Below are positions 26,601-40,285 of a DNA stretch of 64,000 nt, in pieces. The number at the start of each line of letters is the position of its first letter. Position 1 is the stretch's first letter. The DNA is from Xiphophorus maculatus. Taxonomy: Eukaryota > Chordata > Actinopteri > Cyprinodontiformes > Poeciliidae. The notes below the pieces were generated by a model. It ran no database searches and had not been told where the DNA came from. It saw only the letters and a list, made by a program, of their open reading frames with translations. The stretch covers positions 1,804,056-1,868,055 of the forward strand of contig NC_036460.1 in NCBI RefSeq assembly GCF_002775205.1, given 5' to 3'. Position numbers and translations under genes: made by a program.

Positions 26601-29589
26601 AGGCAACACATACAGGTACTACCGGGTACTACAAGACACTACAGGGCTAAAGCTAATACCTGAAATGATCCTGGAATCAGAATAATATTTAGTAATCCCA
26701 GGCTCCAAATTATCTCAGACAAACTCCTGAAGCTGCCACGGGCTCAGGCTAAGTTCTGAAGCGACAGCAGGCTCAGGCTAACTCCTGAAGCTGCTGCGGG
26801 CTCAGGCTAAGTTCTGAAGCTGCCTCGGGCTCTGGCTGACTCCTGAAGTGACCGCAGGCTCAGGCTAACTCCTGAAGCTGCCATGGGCTTAGGCTAAAAC
26901 TTGAAGGGACCCCGGGCTCAAACTAACACTGAAAGTGTTTGTGTTTCAGGTTTTCATTGACAGATTTCGGTACAACGCCAACAGAGCTGCCCAGGTCCAG
27001 AGTAAGATCAAGCTCCTGGAAAAGCTGTAAGTTCCCATCCTGACCTCATGTTGTTTATCATTGTGTTTTTCATGGACATTGTGTTTTGTGTTTTACTGTT
27101 TCTGGAGTTGCATTGCTTCTCCTGCTGATGTAACCGTTGTTGTGTCCTGCAGACCGGAGCTAAAACCAGTTCAGAAAGAATCGGAGACCACTTTGAGGTA
27201 AGAAGCTGAGGCCTTCACAAACTGGACGATCCACCAGAGAAGAGATGATGCTGGTTATGGATTCATTTATTCCTGTTTTCTTGTAGGTTTCCAGATAACT
27301 TTGAGAAGTTGTCTCCCCCTATTCTTCAGTTAGATGAAGTAGAGTTTTACTACAGTCAAGATCAGCCGCTCTTCACCGGACTGAACCTGTCGGCTGACCT
27401 CGAGTCTCGCATCTGCATCGTACGTATCATCAGTTGATCAGAAAGTCACCTAGTCCAAGATTTAAAGCACCTATTCTGAACTGGTTTTGCTGGCAGGTTG
27501 GTGAAAATGGTGCCGGTAAAAGTACCATCCTCAAACTGCTGATGGACGACTTGACGCCAGTCAGTGGCATCAGACAAGCTCACAGGTGAGACCGCCTGGC
27601 GTCCAATCAGATTGGCTGACTGTGAATAAACTAATAATCTATTTTAACGGTTAAAGAAATGTTTCTGATGAAAGGTTTAATCAGAAATCTGTGTAATCAA
27701 AAACCTTTACGCTTTGATTGGGGAATCTTTACTTTTTAAATAGGAAACTTTTTGGGGGTTTTTTATTGAAGTTTCATTTTTAGATCAGGACAATTTTCTT
27801 TTTGAACTGAAGAACCGTTTTTTTCTGATAATTTTTACTGTTCGATCAGGAGAACGTTTTGATTTGATGAGGGCTTGTTCATGATTTGATACGAGAACAT
27901 TTGTTGCCTTTTTGTGCTGCAGTTAAAGAACCTGGGGAAAGTTTTGCAGGATGAAATTTGGAGACAGCCTTTGTTTTTTTCCACCTGGCGTATAACTGGC
28001 GTCTCTTTGACAGGAACTTGAAGATCGGTTACTTCAGTCAGCATCACGTGGACCAGCTGGACCTGAATGTCTGTGCCGTGGAGTTGCTACTTAACAAGTT
28101 TCCCGGTAACTATGGTGACAACAGATCCGTGACCCGTGGCTGGGCGGCGAGCCCTGATTGGCCGCTGTGTTTGTGCCGTAGGTCGGACAGAGGAGGAGTA
28201 CCGGCACCAGCTGGGAGGTTACGGGATCACCGGGGAGCTGGCCACGCGGCCGGTGGCCAGCCTGTCGGGGGGACAGAAGAGCCGCGTGGCGTTCGCCCAG
28301 ATGACCATGCCATGGTAACGCAGTCACATTTTGCACGGCGTTGTACTTTCATTTGGTTTTCTATTGCTTCTAAAACAAGAAAAGAAAAACAGCCCAGGCG
28401 CTAAATAAAAAAAACATGCAGCTGTTTTTGGCAATAAAATCTATTTTGGTGTCTAGAAAATGAGCCGTTTCATAAACCTCTGGAATCTAGCAAATCAGAT
28501 GTTTTACCATCCAGAAACCACCGGAGTGGCTTTTATCTCACTGTTTCTCATTCATCTTAACAAATTCTTATAATAAGAATTTAGATTTATTTTTGTCATA
28601 ATAAATTCCAAATTATGTTTAAAAAAACTGTTTGTCTTCTCAGGATTGTTACTTTTACTATTTCCTCCACAGTTTTTTTCATTGAAATATCAAAACATAC
28701 CAATAAAATTGAAAATATGATTAAAGTTTAGTGATAAAAATCATACTTTATGTGACTGGTGTCCTAAAGAACAGTTTTAAATTTCTTTTCAAGAACAGCA
28801 TTGGTGTTTGCAGGGCAAAGATTGTTGCGCCATACAATCACAACCAGAGTTACCTAAAGGAGAAGAAAACAGTTTTTATTTTCACTTTTATCATTATCAT
28901 AGTAGTACCATTTAACACCCAAATAATAAACTGAATCATAATAATTAATAAATAATAAACAAAAAGGGAAAAAACACACACACAACCTAACCCATGAATA
29001 AAATTTGACATTTCTGTAAAAAAAAAACTATTCAAAAAATATTAATCATCAGAATATAAATTATTGAGCTCATTTTATTTTATTATGCAATTAATTGATT
29101 AACATGTAACATTTGTGGCTATAAACAACTTTTATTTTTCTGGACTTGGAGCAAAATTTACTCTTTGGATCAGATTCCTGTACTGGACTCCAGAGGGCCA
29201 CATAAAAACTTACAGCGGGCCGGATTTGGCTCCCCGGACCTTGAGTTTGACACGTTCATCTGTGTTTCAGTCCGAACTTCTACATCCTGGACGAGCCGAC
29301 CAACCACCTGGACATGGAGACCATCGAGGCTCTGGCCAAAGCGCTCAACAAGTTCAAGGTGGGTGTGTCCGCTCTTCCTCCTGACCCAGTGTCTCACCTT
29401 AGCCCCTAACCTGTCTGGCGCCCCCTACAGGGCGGGGTCATCCTCGTGTCTCACGACGAGCGCCTTATCCGCCTGGTGTGTAAGGAGCTGTGGGTGTGCG
29501 ACAGCGGGAAGGTGTGGCGGGTCGACGGCGGCTTTGACGAGTACCGGGACATCCTGCAAGAGCAGTTCAAGAAGGAGGGCTACCTGTGA
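23629..29589 (+). CDS. abcf3: ATP-binding cassette subfamily F member 3
   Basis: A soluble twin-ATPase ABC protein without membrane spans, related to yeast GCN20 and linked to translation and antiviral responses. Exons: 23629-23701, 24322-24469, 24548-24624, 24720-24775, 24906-25003, 25173-25295, 25373-25639, 25721-25801, 25884-25943, 26016-26072, 26145-26167, 26275-26330, 26415-26615, 26950-27026, 27153-27197, 27287-27419, 27497-27585, 28014-28105, 28182-28314, 29271-29358 and 29431-29589. All are GT-AG and in phase, giving 711 residues (human 709). The start [16 protein letters not shown] matches the family. First cassette: Walker [10 protein letters not shown] (about 212-220), signature FSGGW, Walker B LLLLDEPTN. 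Second cassette: GENGAGKST (about 527-535), [24 protein letters not shown]. All ATP-binding motifs look intact. Exon 11 is only 23 bp. Confidence 0.96.
26727..26929. repeat. Tandem repeat, seven 29-bp units in ABCF3 intron 13
   Basis: Seven diverged 29-bp units of the form CTGAAGCTGCCACGGGCTCA then GGCTAAGTT. Alternating unit endings (AAGTT versus AACTC) suggest growth by 58-bp dimers. The array fills about 60 percent of a 334-bp intron. Confidence 0.9.
29170..29253. mobile_element. DNA transposon end in ABCF3 intron 19
   Basis: The tract GAGGGCCACATAAA, then GCGGGCCGGATTTGGC and CTTGAGTTTGACAC, matches the common terminus of a teleost repeat that starts TGTCAAACTCAAG on the other strand (hAT-like). 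No partner end was found in the intron, so it is a fragment. It ends 17 bp before the acceptor of exon 20. Confidence 0.5.
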
Positions 29590-31452
29590 GGCCCCGCCCC
29601 CTGTCGACTGACCACGCCCACCAGGGATCCTGGAGAAGCAGCCAATGAGCAGTTGGAGTACATGGGAGGACCAGAACTGTCATCCTCTGCTCAGGCGACC
29701 TGCTGCGAGGTGATTGGCTGTTGGGGGTCACCTGGTGCAGTCTCAGAGAAGTCTGGATTAGGAACGACTCGAGTTTAAATGTTGGGTCAAACAGAATCTG
29801 TTGAGACCTCTGAGATTTTATGAGATTTAAAGGACCAGAAAATAAAACATGATGCCATGAAGTCCAGTTTCTGTTCATCTTCTTCACCTGAGAGAAAGGG
29901 AGCAGAATATCCACAACATTTCACACCATGAGCCCGGTTTTACCAGAACCAGCTGTGGTTCTGCTGCACTCCAGCCAATTCAAATGCAATTGATGATCTG
30001 TTTTTGTGTTTTGTAGCAGAAAGCAGGAAATTCAACTAAAGGGAACTTCCTCCACTACACCTGCATACGAGTGCTAGCAACTTGCTCAAGGGATAACCGA
30101 AGTATAACGTCAACTTCCTAAATTAGTTTTTTGTTTTTCTTGGTGAGAAGGGATTTTTCAAAAAGGGAGAAAAAAATCACCAAAGGGTGGTGATTGCCAA
30201 AAGATGGTTTAATCTAAATAATACTTTTGGCAAAAAATGACCTGGGGTCTTTGGAAGGTGTCAGTGTGTTTATTTTCTAGTTTTTAGGTGATTCACCTCT
30301 TTAAGATGCCGACCTGGACAACTGACCCTGTAGCTCATCTCAAAAACAATCACGGACAGATTGGCAGGTACAGGCTGATCCAGGTGAACGGATTTGGATC
30401 CGTCTATCTGTTGGAAAGATATTGATAATTCTGCATGTCTTCTGGTAGTGTTGGTTCTGTATCATTGATGCGTTCTTCCTGTGGTCTCGTACCAGTTCTG
30501 TAGTCTGGTAACCGAACTTTCATGTCTCAGTTTCCCTGGAAGTCCAGAATCAACTCGTAATTATCTGGTTAATTTTTAGTATGCTAACATGCTAGCAGGC
30601 TAACAACCTTTCATTCAATTTAATTCAAAAACATTTCATTCTTTCCAAAGGGAAATTTAATGTGTAGCTCATACCCGAGTGTCTTTTAAATATTTGTTCG
30701 GCGTTAGCAGTGGTCTTCGTATAACAGTATTCCGACAGGAAGAGGGTGGAAGACGGAGGCTCGGGTCTGCCGCGTCATGACATGCTAACAGCGAATAGCT
30801 TGTAACGCTGCTCATTCTAACTTCTGCACGAATAAATACCGCGACACAAAACCAAAAACATTTTTTACATTGAGATTATGAACAGCTACCAGTATGCTAA
30901 CGTGAATGTCCACAGCAGGTGGTGGACTATTCATTCTCAAAACAGAGGTGGTGCTAATGCTAATGTTAGCATGCTAACTGTGTGGTTTTGCTGTGAAACG
31001 CCTTAGACCCCAGAATAAGTCGGGGGAGCGTTGCTGCCTTTGTTTCTTCCAGAACTCCCAATTGACAACAAATGGAGACAAATTTCATACGAAATGAATT
31101 TATTTTCGTAACCATGAGCCCGCTACAGAAAAAGGTCCGATATGAGGAAGTGTGAGCTGATCCAGTTGAGAGCGTTTGGATTGGTTCCGATCCAGAAGCT
31201 CATCAGGGTTCTGTCAGTCTCTGGTTGGACGCTGTTGGACAAACTGGACTCAAAAGGTCGAGTTCCTCAGAAGTCCGACTTGTTTAATCTGAAATAAATA
31301 ATTTCCCTGCTGGGATGAATAAAGTAATGTATAACAGAATCAGTAGCTTAAAAAATGTCCCTTGTCCTCTACCACCCTCAGAACCAGAACACATCCGTCC
31401 TCAGAGGACAGGACTTGTCCAGTAGATCACCTTTGTTTGGACCGTCCTGTTT
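29590..31452. other. ABCF3 3' UTR and tail-to-tail spacer with the YqaJ-type gene
   Basis: ABCF3's poly(A) signal AATAAA is at 29841-29846. On the minus strand an AATAAA at 31099-31104 could serve the YqaJ-type gene. A CTGGGATGAATAAAGTA motif near 31310 resembles a LINE tail. TTAGCATGCTAAC-type palindromic words recur near 30590 and 30970. I see no further coding sequence. Confidence 0.55.
29841..29846 (+). terminator. abcf3: ABCF3 polyadenylation signal
   Basis: A canonical AATAAA 252 bp past the ABCF3 stop codon. It is the first one on the plus strand after the gene, so it is the likely cleavage signal. Confidence 0.7.
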
Positions 31453-34221
31453 CTACAGTTCTGGCCCTGCGTCTGCTTTCTGCTGCATTTTTTGTCTGAG
31501 GTGAGGGAGGACAGCCTCCTGGTAGAAGACCTCCAGCTTGGACACCGTCTCATCCCACAGGTCGGGGTCAAAGGTCACGGGGACAATGGCCGTCTCCATC
31601 AGAGTGAAGACGACCAGGTCGGCCCGGTCCAGGCCTGTGACGGCCAGCTGGACCTGGATCTGCGTGAAGTAGCTGTGGGACTTCTTCAGGGCGTAAACTG
31701 GAGCCTGCGGAGGACAGAGAGGACAGGTGAGACAGAGGACAGGTGAGACAGAGGACAGGTGAGACAGAGGACAGGTAAAGTGACTGAGCCAGGGTTATTA
31801 TAGTTATCTAGATCTAATGTAACCGCTCAATCGTTTAAAAGTTCTCCTACTGATAGTAATTTGATACTGATGCCTGAAATGATGAAGTATTTCCTTACTC
31901 GTAAACCTTCTCAAGATGTTCAACATTACTCATTTTAATTTTTAATTATTTTTTGTTAAGTTCTCATAAAATGACTACTTCGTATTCCGACTTTATTCTC
32001 GTTTTCTTAAAACTTGTTTTCTGTTGAGACTCAAGCTGAGAAAAACTGAAATACAAAAAAAACATAACTGAAATAAACAAAACTGGTGATTAATGAATCG
32101 GGTTGAAAGGCTAATAAACAGATTAAGAAACACAAAAATGAAGAATAAATTATATTTTCAGTATGTTTTACTTAGTCTTATAAACGCACAATATATTTCC
32201 AGTTAGTTATAGCTTTTTTCCATTAATAACAGTTTTTATTCATTTTAGTTAACGAAAATCTTTTCAGTTTCAGTTTTTGTAATTTTATTAGTTTCATTTT
32301 ACTATAATAACCTTGAGTATTCATTACCCAATTAATGTAAACATAATCAAAATGCAATACTTTGATCTTTCTGAATTCTGCACCTAAAAATGAGCCGAAG
32401 TATGAAAAAAATAAAATTACAACTAATAAAAACTCAATAATTTCAAACTAATAAAAGCTAGCACTAAAAACTAAATGAATTAGGCAGAAAGTCAGAACCA
32501 AACAACGCCGTGCTCTGTTGGGAGGTTACCTGTCCAGGTGTGTCCCCGTCCAGCAGCTGCAGGCAGAAGGCCGGGTCGTCCCTGCAGGCGTCCTCCACCC
32601 TACGGTGCCGGTGTTTGTAGGGACATTTGACCTCCAGACAGAGCAGCCTGCGGCCGCTCCGCGCGTCCACCACGATGCCGTCAGGGCTGGCCGCCAGCCA
32701 GGGCCGCTGGCCGTCGATGAACAGGCCGCACTCCAGAACCCGGACGGGTCGGCCCAGCGCCGCCGACTTCAGAGTCTACAGGACGCAACGGGAAACACTT
32801 CACACACTCCTCAAAGTCTGTTTTTATCAAGATATTTAAAGGCGCAGTGCAATGTAAAATGTAGTTTTTCTGAGTTTTACATCAAAAATATACCTGGACT
32901 GGTGCTTTGATCCTTTTGTTATGCCAGAGTAAATCTTTAATTCTTAAAGAGACGGAGGCCCAATTTCAAGGCATCAGGCAGTTTCATACAGCACTTTAAT
33001 AACAAGCCAAAGTAACACAGTTACTTGATTATGCTATAAATAGACATGATACTGTCTCTTTAAATATTTTAGAGTTTTGTTACAATTTAAAAAAAAATCT
33101 GATTCTTTGATGTTTTAAAATTATTCTTCACATTTTATAGTATTTTGCATTACTAGAATTTTTTTGTTGAAATTTTAGAAAATTAAATTTTTTCTGGTAT
33201 AAATAATGGCACGCAGCTTCAGGTATTACAGCTGGAAACTAGAGAGCAGGCTGAACTCTGACCTGAACCTTCAGAGCCACATAAAGACGGTTACAAAGTC
33301 GGCCTTCTATCACCTGAAGCACATTTCTAAAGTTTCATCCGGGCGTTTATCTTTAGTGGCATTGATTATTGCAGCTGTGTCATCACAGGTCTGCCCAAAC
33401 GCGTCCAGGTGATGTCGGACCTTTCAGACCCGTTCTATTAACTCACCTGGTACCTGCGGACGACCTCGGCCTCTTTCTCGATGCCCCAGCTCATGGCTCT
33501 GGTCTGGACTTTGGGCCCCTCGCCTGTGGCGCCAGCAGATTCATGGACACGACCGATTTGGTTAAAACTGTCAGAACCAGCAGGGTCCAGGTGTCGGTGG
33601 GCGGGGCTTACCTGTGATGGCAGCCAGGTACGAAATGGGCGGAGCTTTGCTCTTGCCATTGACGAACCTGGAGTGAGCGATGCGATGGGCCACAGAGGCC
33701 GTGATCCGATTCTTCCTCCAGTGGAACCAGTCCTGGTTGGTGCTCTGTCCGCGGGTCAGAACCTCCACCTGCTGCAGCAGGTTCCGGTCCAGTTCGGCCC
33801 TTGGGTCCAGCGGGACCTGGTCTGGTGTGGGAGGAGCTTTGTTTTCAGCAGAACCCAGATCCCTCTTGGGTTCTGGTCCTCTGTTAAAACATGGACCGGT
33901 CCTGCTGGGATCATGGTTCTTCTGGACCACTCTGGGCTCAGTTCTGGTCTGAGGGTGGTGAGCAGCACCTGGTCTGAACCTCTGACCCTGTTTGCTTGAT
34001 GCTTGGTCTGCAGTTGGACCTGGATCGTTGTCAGGTGGTCCGCGCGCCCCACCCGGACCGGTTCTGTTGGAGTTCTGGTTCTTCTGGACCGTTTTAGGTT
34101 GAGTTCTGGTCTGAGGACGGCGAGTAGCACCGGCTGTGGTTCCACTTCCTGCCATCTGAATGGATGGATGGTACCGGACCTGTGGGATGACGGGTCGCTG
34201 GCTCGGAGCAGCTTGGTTCAT
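31453..34221 (-). CDS. YqaJ / lambda-exonuclease-family domain protein (uncharacterised nuclease)
   Basis: Four exons, 34221-33612, 33523-33447, 32775-32530 and 31704-31453, all GT-AG and in phase, give 394 residues. The first 165 or so residues are low-complexity and rich in Pro, Gln, Asn, Arg and Thr, with an internal repeat (PQTRTQPKTVQKN and PQTRTEPRVVQKN). The rest resembles the YqaJ viral recombinase fold of the PD-(D/E)xK nucleases: WFHWRKNRITAS, then RAMSWGIEKEAEVVRRY, then SPDGIV (Asp about 261) and LEVKCP (Glu about 277, Lys about 279). A final SYFTQIQVQLAVTGL segment follows, matching the conserved Gln motif. The catalytic D...ExK set is intact, so nuclease activity is plausible, but the cellular role is unknown to me. 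Such genes occur in several copies in teleosts and other animals. Its introns and its setting among host genes argue for a host gene. It is oriented tail to tail with ABCF3. Confidence 0.8.
31791..32314. mobile_element. MITE with AGGGTTATTATAGTTA ends
   Basis: The left end AGGGTTATTATAGTTA and the right end (reverse complement AAGGTTATTATAGTA) form terminal inverted repeats of an AT-rich element rich in AACTAATAAAA words, inside YqaJ-gene intron 3. A related AT-rich segment starting ATTATAGTTAACAAAAACTG lies at 44981-45160 in an MMP23 intron. Superfamily is unresolved. Confidence 0.55.
33205..33416 (+). mobile_element. LINE reverse-transcriptase fragment (L2-like)
   Basis: A translation in one frame gives LNSDLNLQSHIKTVTKSAFY and HLKHISKVSS; a second frame then gives AFIFSGIDYCSCVITGLPKR. 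This is the familiar C-terminal part of a non-LTR reverse transcriptase (compare the HLRNI and DYCN.LL.GLP motifs). The frame shift and truncation at both ends mark it as a dead fragment. It lies in intron 2 of the YqaJ-type gene, antisense to it. Confidence 0.75.
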
Positions 34222-35128
34222 GTCTGCGCTCCAAACTTAACCAAAACAAACAGAACAAGTCAGTCACTTTAAAAACTTACTAAAAAACTATCTACCCAAC
34301 CCGAGAGTTTGGTTCTGATCCATGCTTCGGGAGAGGCTTTTATGTTGAAGCAACCAACCCCCAGTTTCTGTTGATGCATAAACTGTTGCTATAGAGACGT
34401 GAGTAAACATCTGAACCAGCTCATCCTGTTTTCAACTAACATGTTGCACACGTCAAAAGGGGAAATTGATTATATATAGATATCCCTGAACATCCGGTTC
34501 TGGATGAAAAAACGTAAATTTGAAGTTTTTTAAATGAAGTCTGGACTAGTGCTGCCAATCTCGAATAATCTCGAAACAACCCGCGAGGCTTCAGCCTGTG
34601 TTTTGTTTTTAAGCCTTTTTAGAGTTAAGGTCCGAGTTCAGGAGAGTTAGCGTTAGTTGGAGCATATTTTACCTGAACGGTGAGTTAATGAGAGCAAGTT
34701 GTACCTGTTCAGGAGCCGTTTCAGTCCGATGAAGGTCTTCTCTTCCTTTCGGTACGAAGGGAGAACCGAAACTCTTCTTCTGCTGCTTTTCTTTAATAGC
34801 GACGACGAAAGGGAAACGAAACTGACGCTCGGAGGAACTAAACAGATCCGAAAAAAATCCAAATTTAGGATGCGACAAAGCCAGACCCACGAACAGGTGC
34901 GAACATGATCCAGCTCGTGATCGTGACTCACCCAGTAATGGTGGGGGGTAGCCGATCTTTTCGTAACATTGTAGCTTTTCCTACCCGACTTTCTCGCTGC
35001 GATATGTGGCCGTTTATTTCAACCTTGAGGCGTAGAGGCGATGTCGTATCCGTTTTGATACCCAGCTTAATAAAATCCACAGGCTCACGTTGTTTAAATC
35101 CTGCGGGTTTTGAAAGTTGTACCGTGAT
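34222..35128. other. Upstream region of the YqaJ-type gene
   Basis: Probably contains the promoter of the minus-strand nuclease gene. A possible noncoding exon may end at about 34710 (minus strand GAACAG then GTACAA), but this is weak. No other coding sequence or clear repeat was recognised. Confidence 0.35.
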
Positions 35129-35211
35129 GTCAGGATGGCCGAGCGGTCTAAGGCGCTGCGTTCAGGTCGCAGTCTCCCCTGGAGGCGTGGGTTCGAATCC
35201 CACTTCTGACA
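35129..35211 (+). tRNA. tRNA-Leu (anticodon CAG)
   Basis: The acceptor arms GTCAGGA and TTCTGAC pair (one G-T wobble). The A box is TGGCCGAGCGGTC, the anticodon loop GTTCAGGT carries CAG, a long variable arm (TCTCCCCTGGAGGC) marks a class II tRNA, and the B box is GGGTTCGAATCCC. Adenine follows as discriminator. A TTTT Pol III stop lies about 8 bp downstream. It looks fully functional. Confidence 0.97.
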
Positions 35212-36154
35212 GTAACATTTTATCACGTTCACCTGCAGATCTGATCTTAATTTACATGTTTTGACGTCTATAGCAGCAACATTTTGTCGATTTAATTTAG
35301 ATTTAACGGGAAACAAATCCACATCAAACGGATGAAATTTAATACGTTGCCCTGTATGGAAAGCCAGCAGTGCCAAAGGTGATTCAAATTTTGAGTGGAA
35401 TTTGAATCAGTTTGAACACAGAATTAGTTTACTGGCCATGATTGTGTCTTGAAATCTGACTTCGGTTTCAAGACATTAAGTGTAAAATATAAACTGTAGA
35501 GGAAATAAAATAATAGATATAGAAACAGTCTATGTAGGAATTTTTTAATATGAGAAAAAATAAAAAAAGCCAAGTTAGAGCAGTGGACATGTTTATTTAG
35601 TTCCACAACAGAGTAGCCAACAACTTTTTCTGTAGGCGGGGATACTGCATTTTCCGCATCAACATCATGAATGTCTGAGAACCAGTTGTGGCAGAATGTA
35701 TTCATAAAAATAACTGTTAAAACATCAGCTTTCCCTGTGTTCGATTACCACTTTCGTTTCACATGATGCAATTTGGTCCAATACAAATGACAACTGACTT
35801 GATTGATAAAATAATATTTAAGAAGCTGTCTCTGTAGTAAAAGTCTAAACCGTTCATGTCCAGCATGTGTGGGATCTGCAGACACGTTAGTGTCCATTTT
35901 CATTCAGTAGAGGTCCTGGATGGAGGGAAGGTCAGTGACTCCACGCAGGCCCAGTTCTTCTAGGTCTAGAGTTCAGAGATATTTGTTTGGTCACATCTGG
36001 ATTGGACCACTCAGAACCTTAACAGAACAAGGATCTGGATCCAATCCGAACACCTGAAGTTCTGATAAACAGCTGTCCACATGGTAGCGCTGTAGCAGCT
36101 GCTGTTCACTCTGACTGTTCTGAATCTCCTGCTCCAGGAAGCATTTGGACCGGC
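35212..36154. other. Spacer before the phosphatase gene
   Basis: No coding exon or strong repeat was seen. A likely acceptor (GCTCCAG at 36131-36137) just before the phosphatase start codon implies an upstream noncoding first exon somewhere in this stretch, but I could not place it. Confidence 0.4.
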
Positions 36155-37086
36155 ATGCGGGTCTCCCAGGTTTCGGGCCGACTTTACCTGGGTGATCTGG
36201 ACTCGGCGCTGAACGCCGCTGTGTTGACCAGCAGGAACGTCTCGCTCATCGTCAACGCCAGCGGATTGCCAGACCTCCCCTACCCAGCGCCCGACGGCCT
36301 GCAGGTCCTCCACATCCCAGTCCAGGACCGGCCCCATGCCCAGCTGGGTCAGTACTTTGACCCGGTGACGGAGCGGATCCAGCAGAACCAGGCCGGGTCC
36401 ACTCTGGTCCACTGCACGGCGGGTAGGAGCCGCTCCGCAGCGCTGGTCATGGCTTACCTGATGAGGTAACGGCTCTGGGTTTGGGTCGGTTCTGGTAACA
36501 CAGCCAGAACAACCAGAAGCAAAGACCCCTGACGTATTTTTGCTAACTTTGAATACGTTTAGTGTTCTTAGCTTCACCTAGATTCATTTTTGAAGATAAA
36601 TTCTAAAGCGCTAAGGTAAACATTAGCTCCACTATGTTAGCAAATCTTATTTTTAGCTTAGCGATGTGCAATTTATCTGGAAGAATGTACTGAGAAGACG
36701 AGACGCTTTAGCATTTTTGCTAACTTTTAAGACGTTTAGCACATTTAGCTTCCCCTAAAACAGAACCGTAACTTTTCCCGGGTCGGTCGGGATCTGAACT
36801 CTACCCAACTGTTCTTGTCAGAGATTTCCTGTAAAGTTCTACAGAACCATCATGTAAGTTCTGTTCTGCATCCAGATCTGAAGGCTTCAGCCTCCGTCAG
36901 GCCCACGAACTGGTTCTGGAGTGCCGGCCGTTTATCCGACCCAACGCGGGGTTCTGGAGGCAGCTCATGAAGTATGAGAGGGAGCTGTCGGGTCAGAACA
37001 CGGTGAGAATGGTGGGGACGGCAGCCGGGGTTCTGCCTGAGGCCCTGCCGGACCCGGACGGAGCCGAGTACTGTGTGAACGTCTGA
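36155..37086 (+). CDS. Atypical dual-specificity phosphatase (DUSP14/18/21-like)
   Basis: Two coding exons, 36155-36465 and 36876-37086, give 173 residues. The start MRVSQVSGRLYLGDLDSALN matches the beginning of the catalytic domain in small atypical DUSPs. The active-site loop VHCTAGRSRSA contains the CX5R motif (Cys about 87, Arg about 93), and the likely general acid is Asp58 in VQDRPHAQL. The C-terminal half, RPFIRPNAGFWRQLMKYERE then NTVRMV, is typical of DUSP14/18/21. No MAPK-docking (rhodanese) domain is present. All catalytic residues appear intact, so dephosphorylation of Ser/Thr and Tyr substrates is expected. The exact paralog is not clear; most human relatives are single-exon, whereas this one has an intron. 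The gene runs tail to tail with POLR2D, with 175 bp between stop codons. Confidence 0.88.
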
Positions 37087-37173
37087 ACGCGGTTCTGACC
37101 CAAACACAAGATACCAGAACCAGACAGAGACAAGAAAACACGAACATGGTAAAAAAAAAACAGCAGAGAAAGG

Positions 37174-37179
37174 TTTATT
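37174..37179 (-). terminator. polr2d: POLR2D polyadenylation signal
   Basis: AATAAA on the minus strand, 83-88 bp beyond the POLR2D stop codon. It lies 88 bp past the phosphatase stop, so the two 3' ends are interleaved. Confidence 0.7.
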
Positions 37180-37261
37180 TATACGGCACACAGAAAGATC
37201 AGATTGGATCAGATTGGATCGGCACTGGAAGGTCCAGATGGTACTGGGTCAGATCAGTGGG

Positions 37262-39636
<2,375 letters not shown>

Positions 39637-40213
39637 GATGGAACCGCCGCCGGAGGAGAGTCCCGGTGAGTCCTGTTGTTTCCTGGTAGAACCGGCTGAG
39701 TCCTGGCACCGGTAGGTAATCGAGGGATAGTTCGGATGGCGCAGCTGACCCGCGCTGAGCTTTTCACACAAACACAGCCACACTTCCACTACTGCTTCCG
39801 CTGCTAGTAACATATACTGCTGCCCCCTGCTGGCTTGGCGGTGTCCATTGGTATAACGGACTGTTTTAGATCCTGAGCCGTCTTTGTGTTGTTGTATGTA
39901 TTTTATTTATTATTGTATCATACACTTTGTTCTTGTGATAATGATCACAGACTGCATGCTGGGATCAGTAACAGCGTCATACCTGTACTTCCTGTGCTCC
40001 TCGCGGAAAGTAAGAGACCGCCAAAGAGTCATAAAAAAGGTTACACTAAAATTACCGTTGATATCTAAAACGATTCGGATGATCCAGTATTATTCAGAAA
40101 ACATGCTAAGGTCTTGCTTTCAGCCTTATCGAGGACTGTCAAAGCGGGAAAGACTTTATATCACCATTTTAAAAGAGAAAACCGGTTTTAGGGCCACAAG
40201 AAAAAAGGAGAAT
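39637..40213. other. POLR2D promoter side
   Basis: Contains the presumed POLR2D 5' UTR and promoter (a GC-rich stretch at about 39600-39830). No other coding sequence is seen. Confidence 0.5.
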
Positions 40214-40285
40214 TGCGTTGGCCGGGAATCGAACCCGGGTCAACTGCTTGGAAGGCAGCTATGCTAACCACTATACCACCAACGC
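40214..40285 (-). tRNA. tRNA-Gly (anticodon TCC)
   Basis: The minus strand starts GCGTTGGTGGTATAGTGGTT (A box TGGTATAGTGG). The anticodon loop CTTCCAA carries TCC, the B box is GGGTTCGATTCCC, and the 3' strand CCAACGC pairs with GCGTTGG. Adenine is the discriminator. A run of T residues (CCTTTTTTC on the minus strand) just downstream can stop Pol III. It looks intact. Confidence 0.97.

Noticed and set aside
33481-33999. Plus-strand open frame of 172 codons across the nuclease gene
   Set aside because: It mirrors the low-complexity coding exon on the minus strand, which has the conserved YqaJ motifs.
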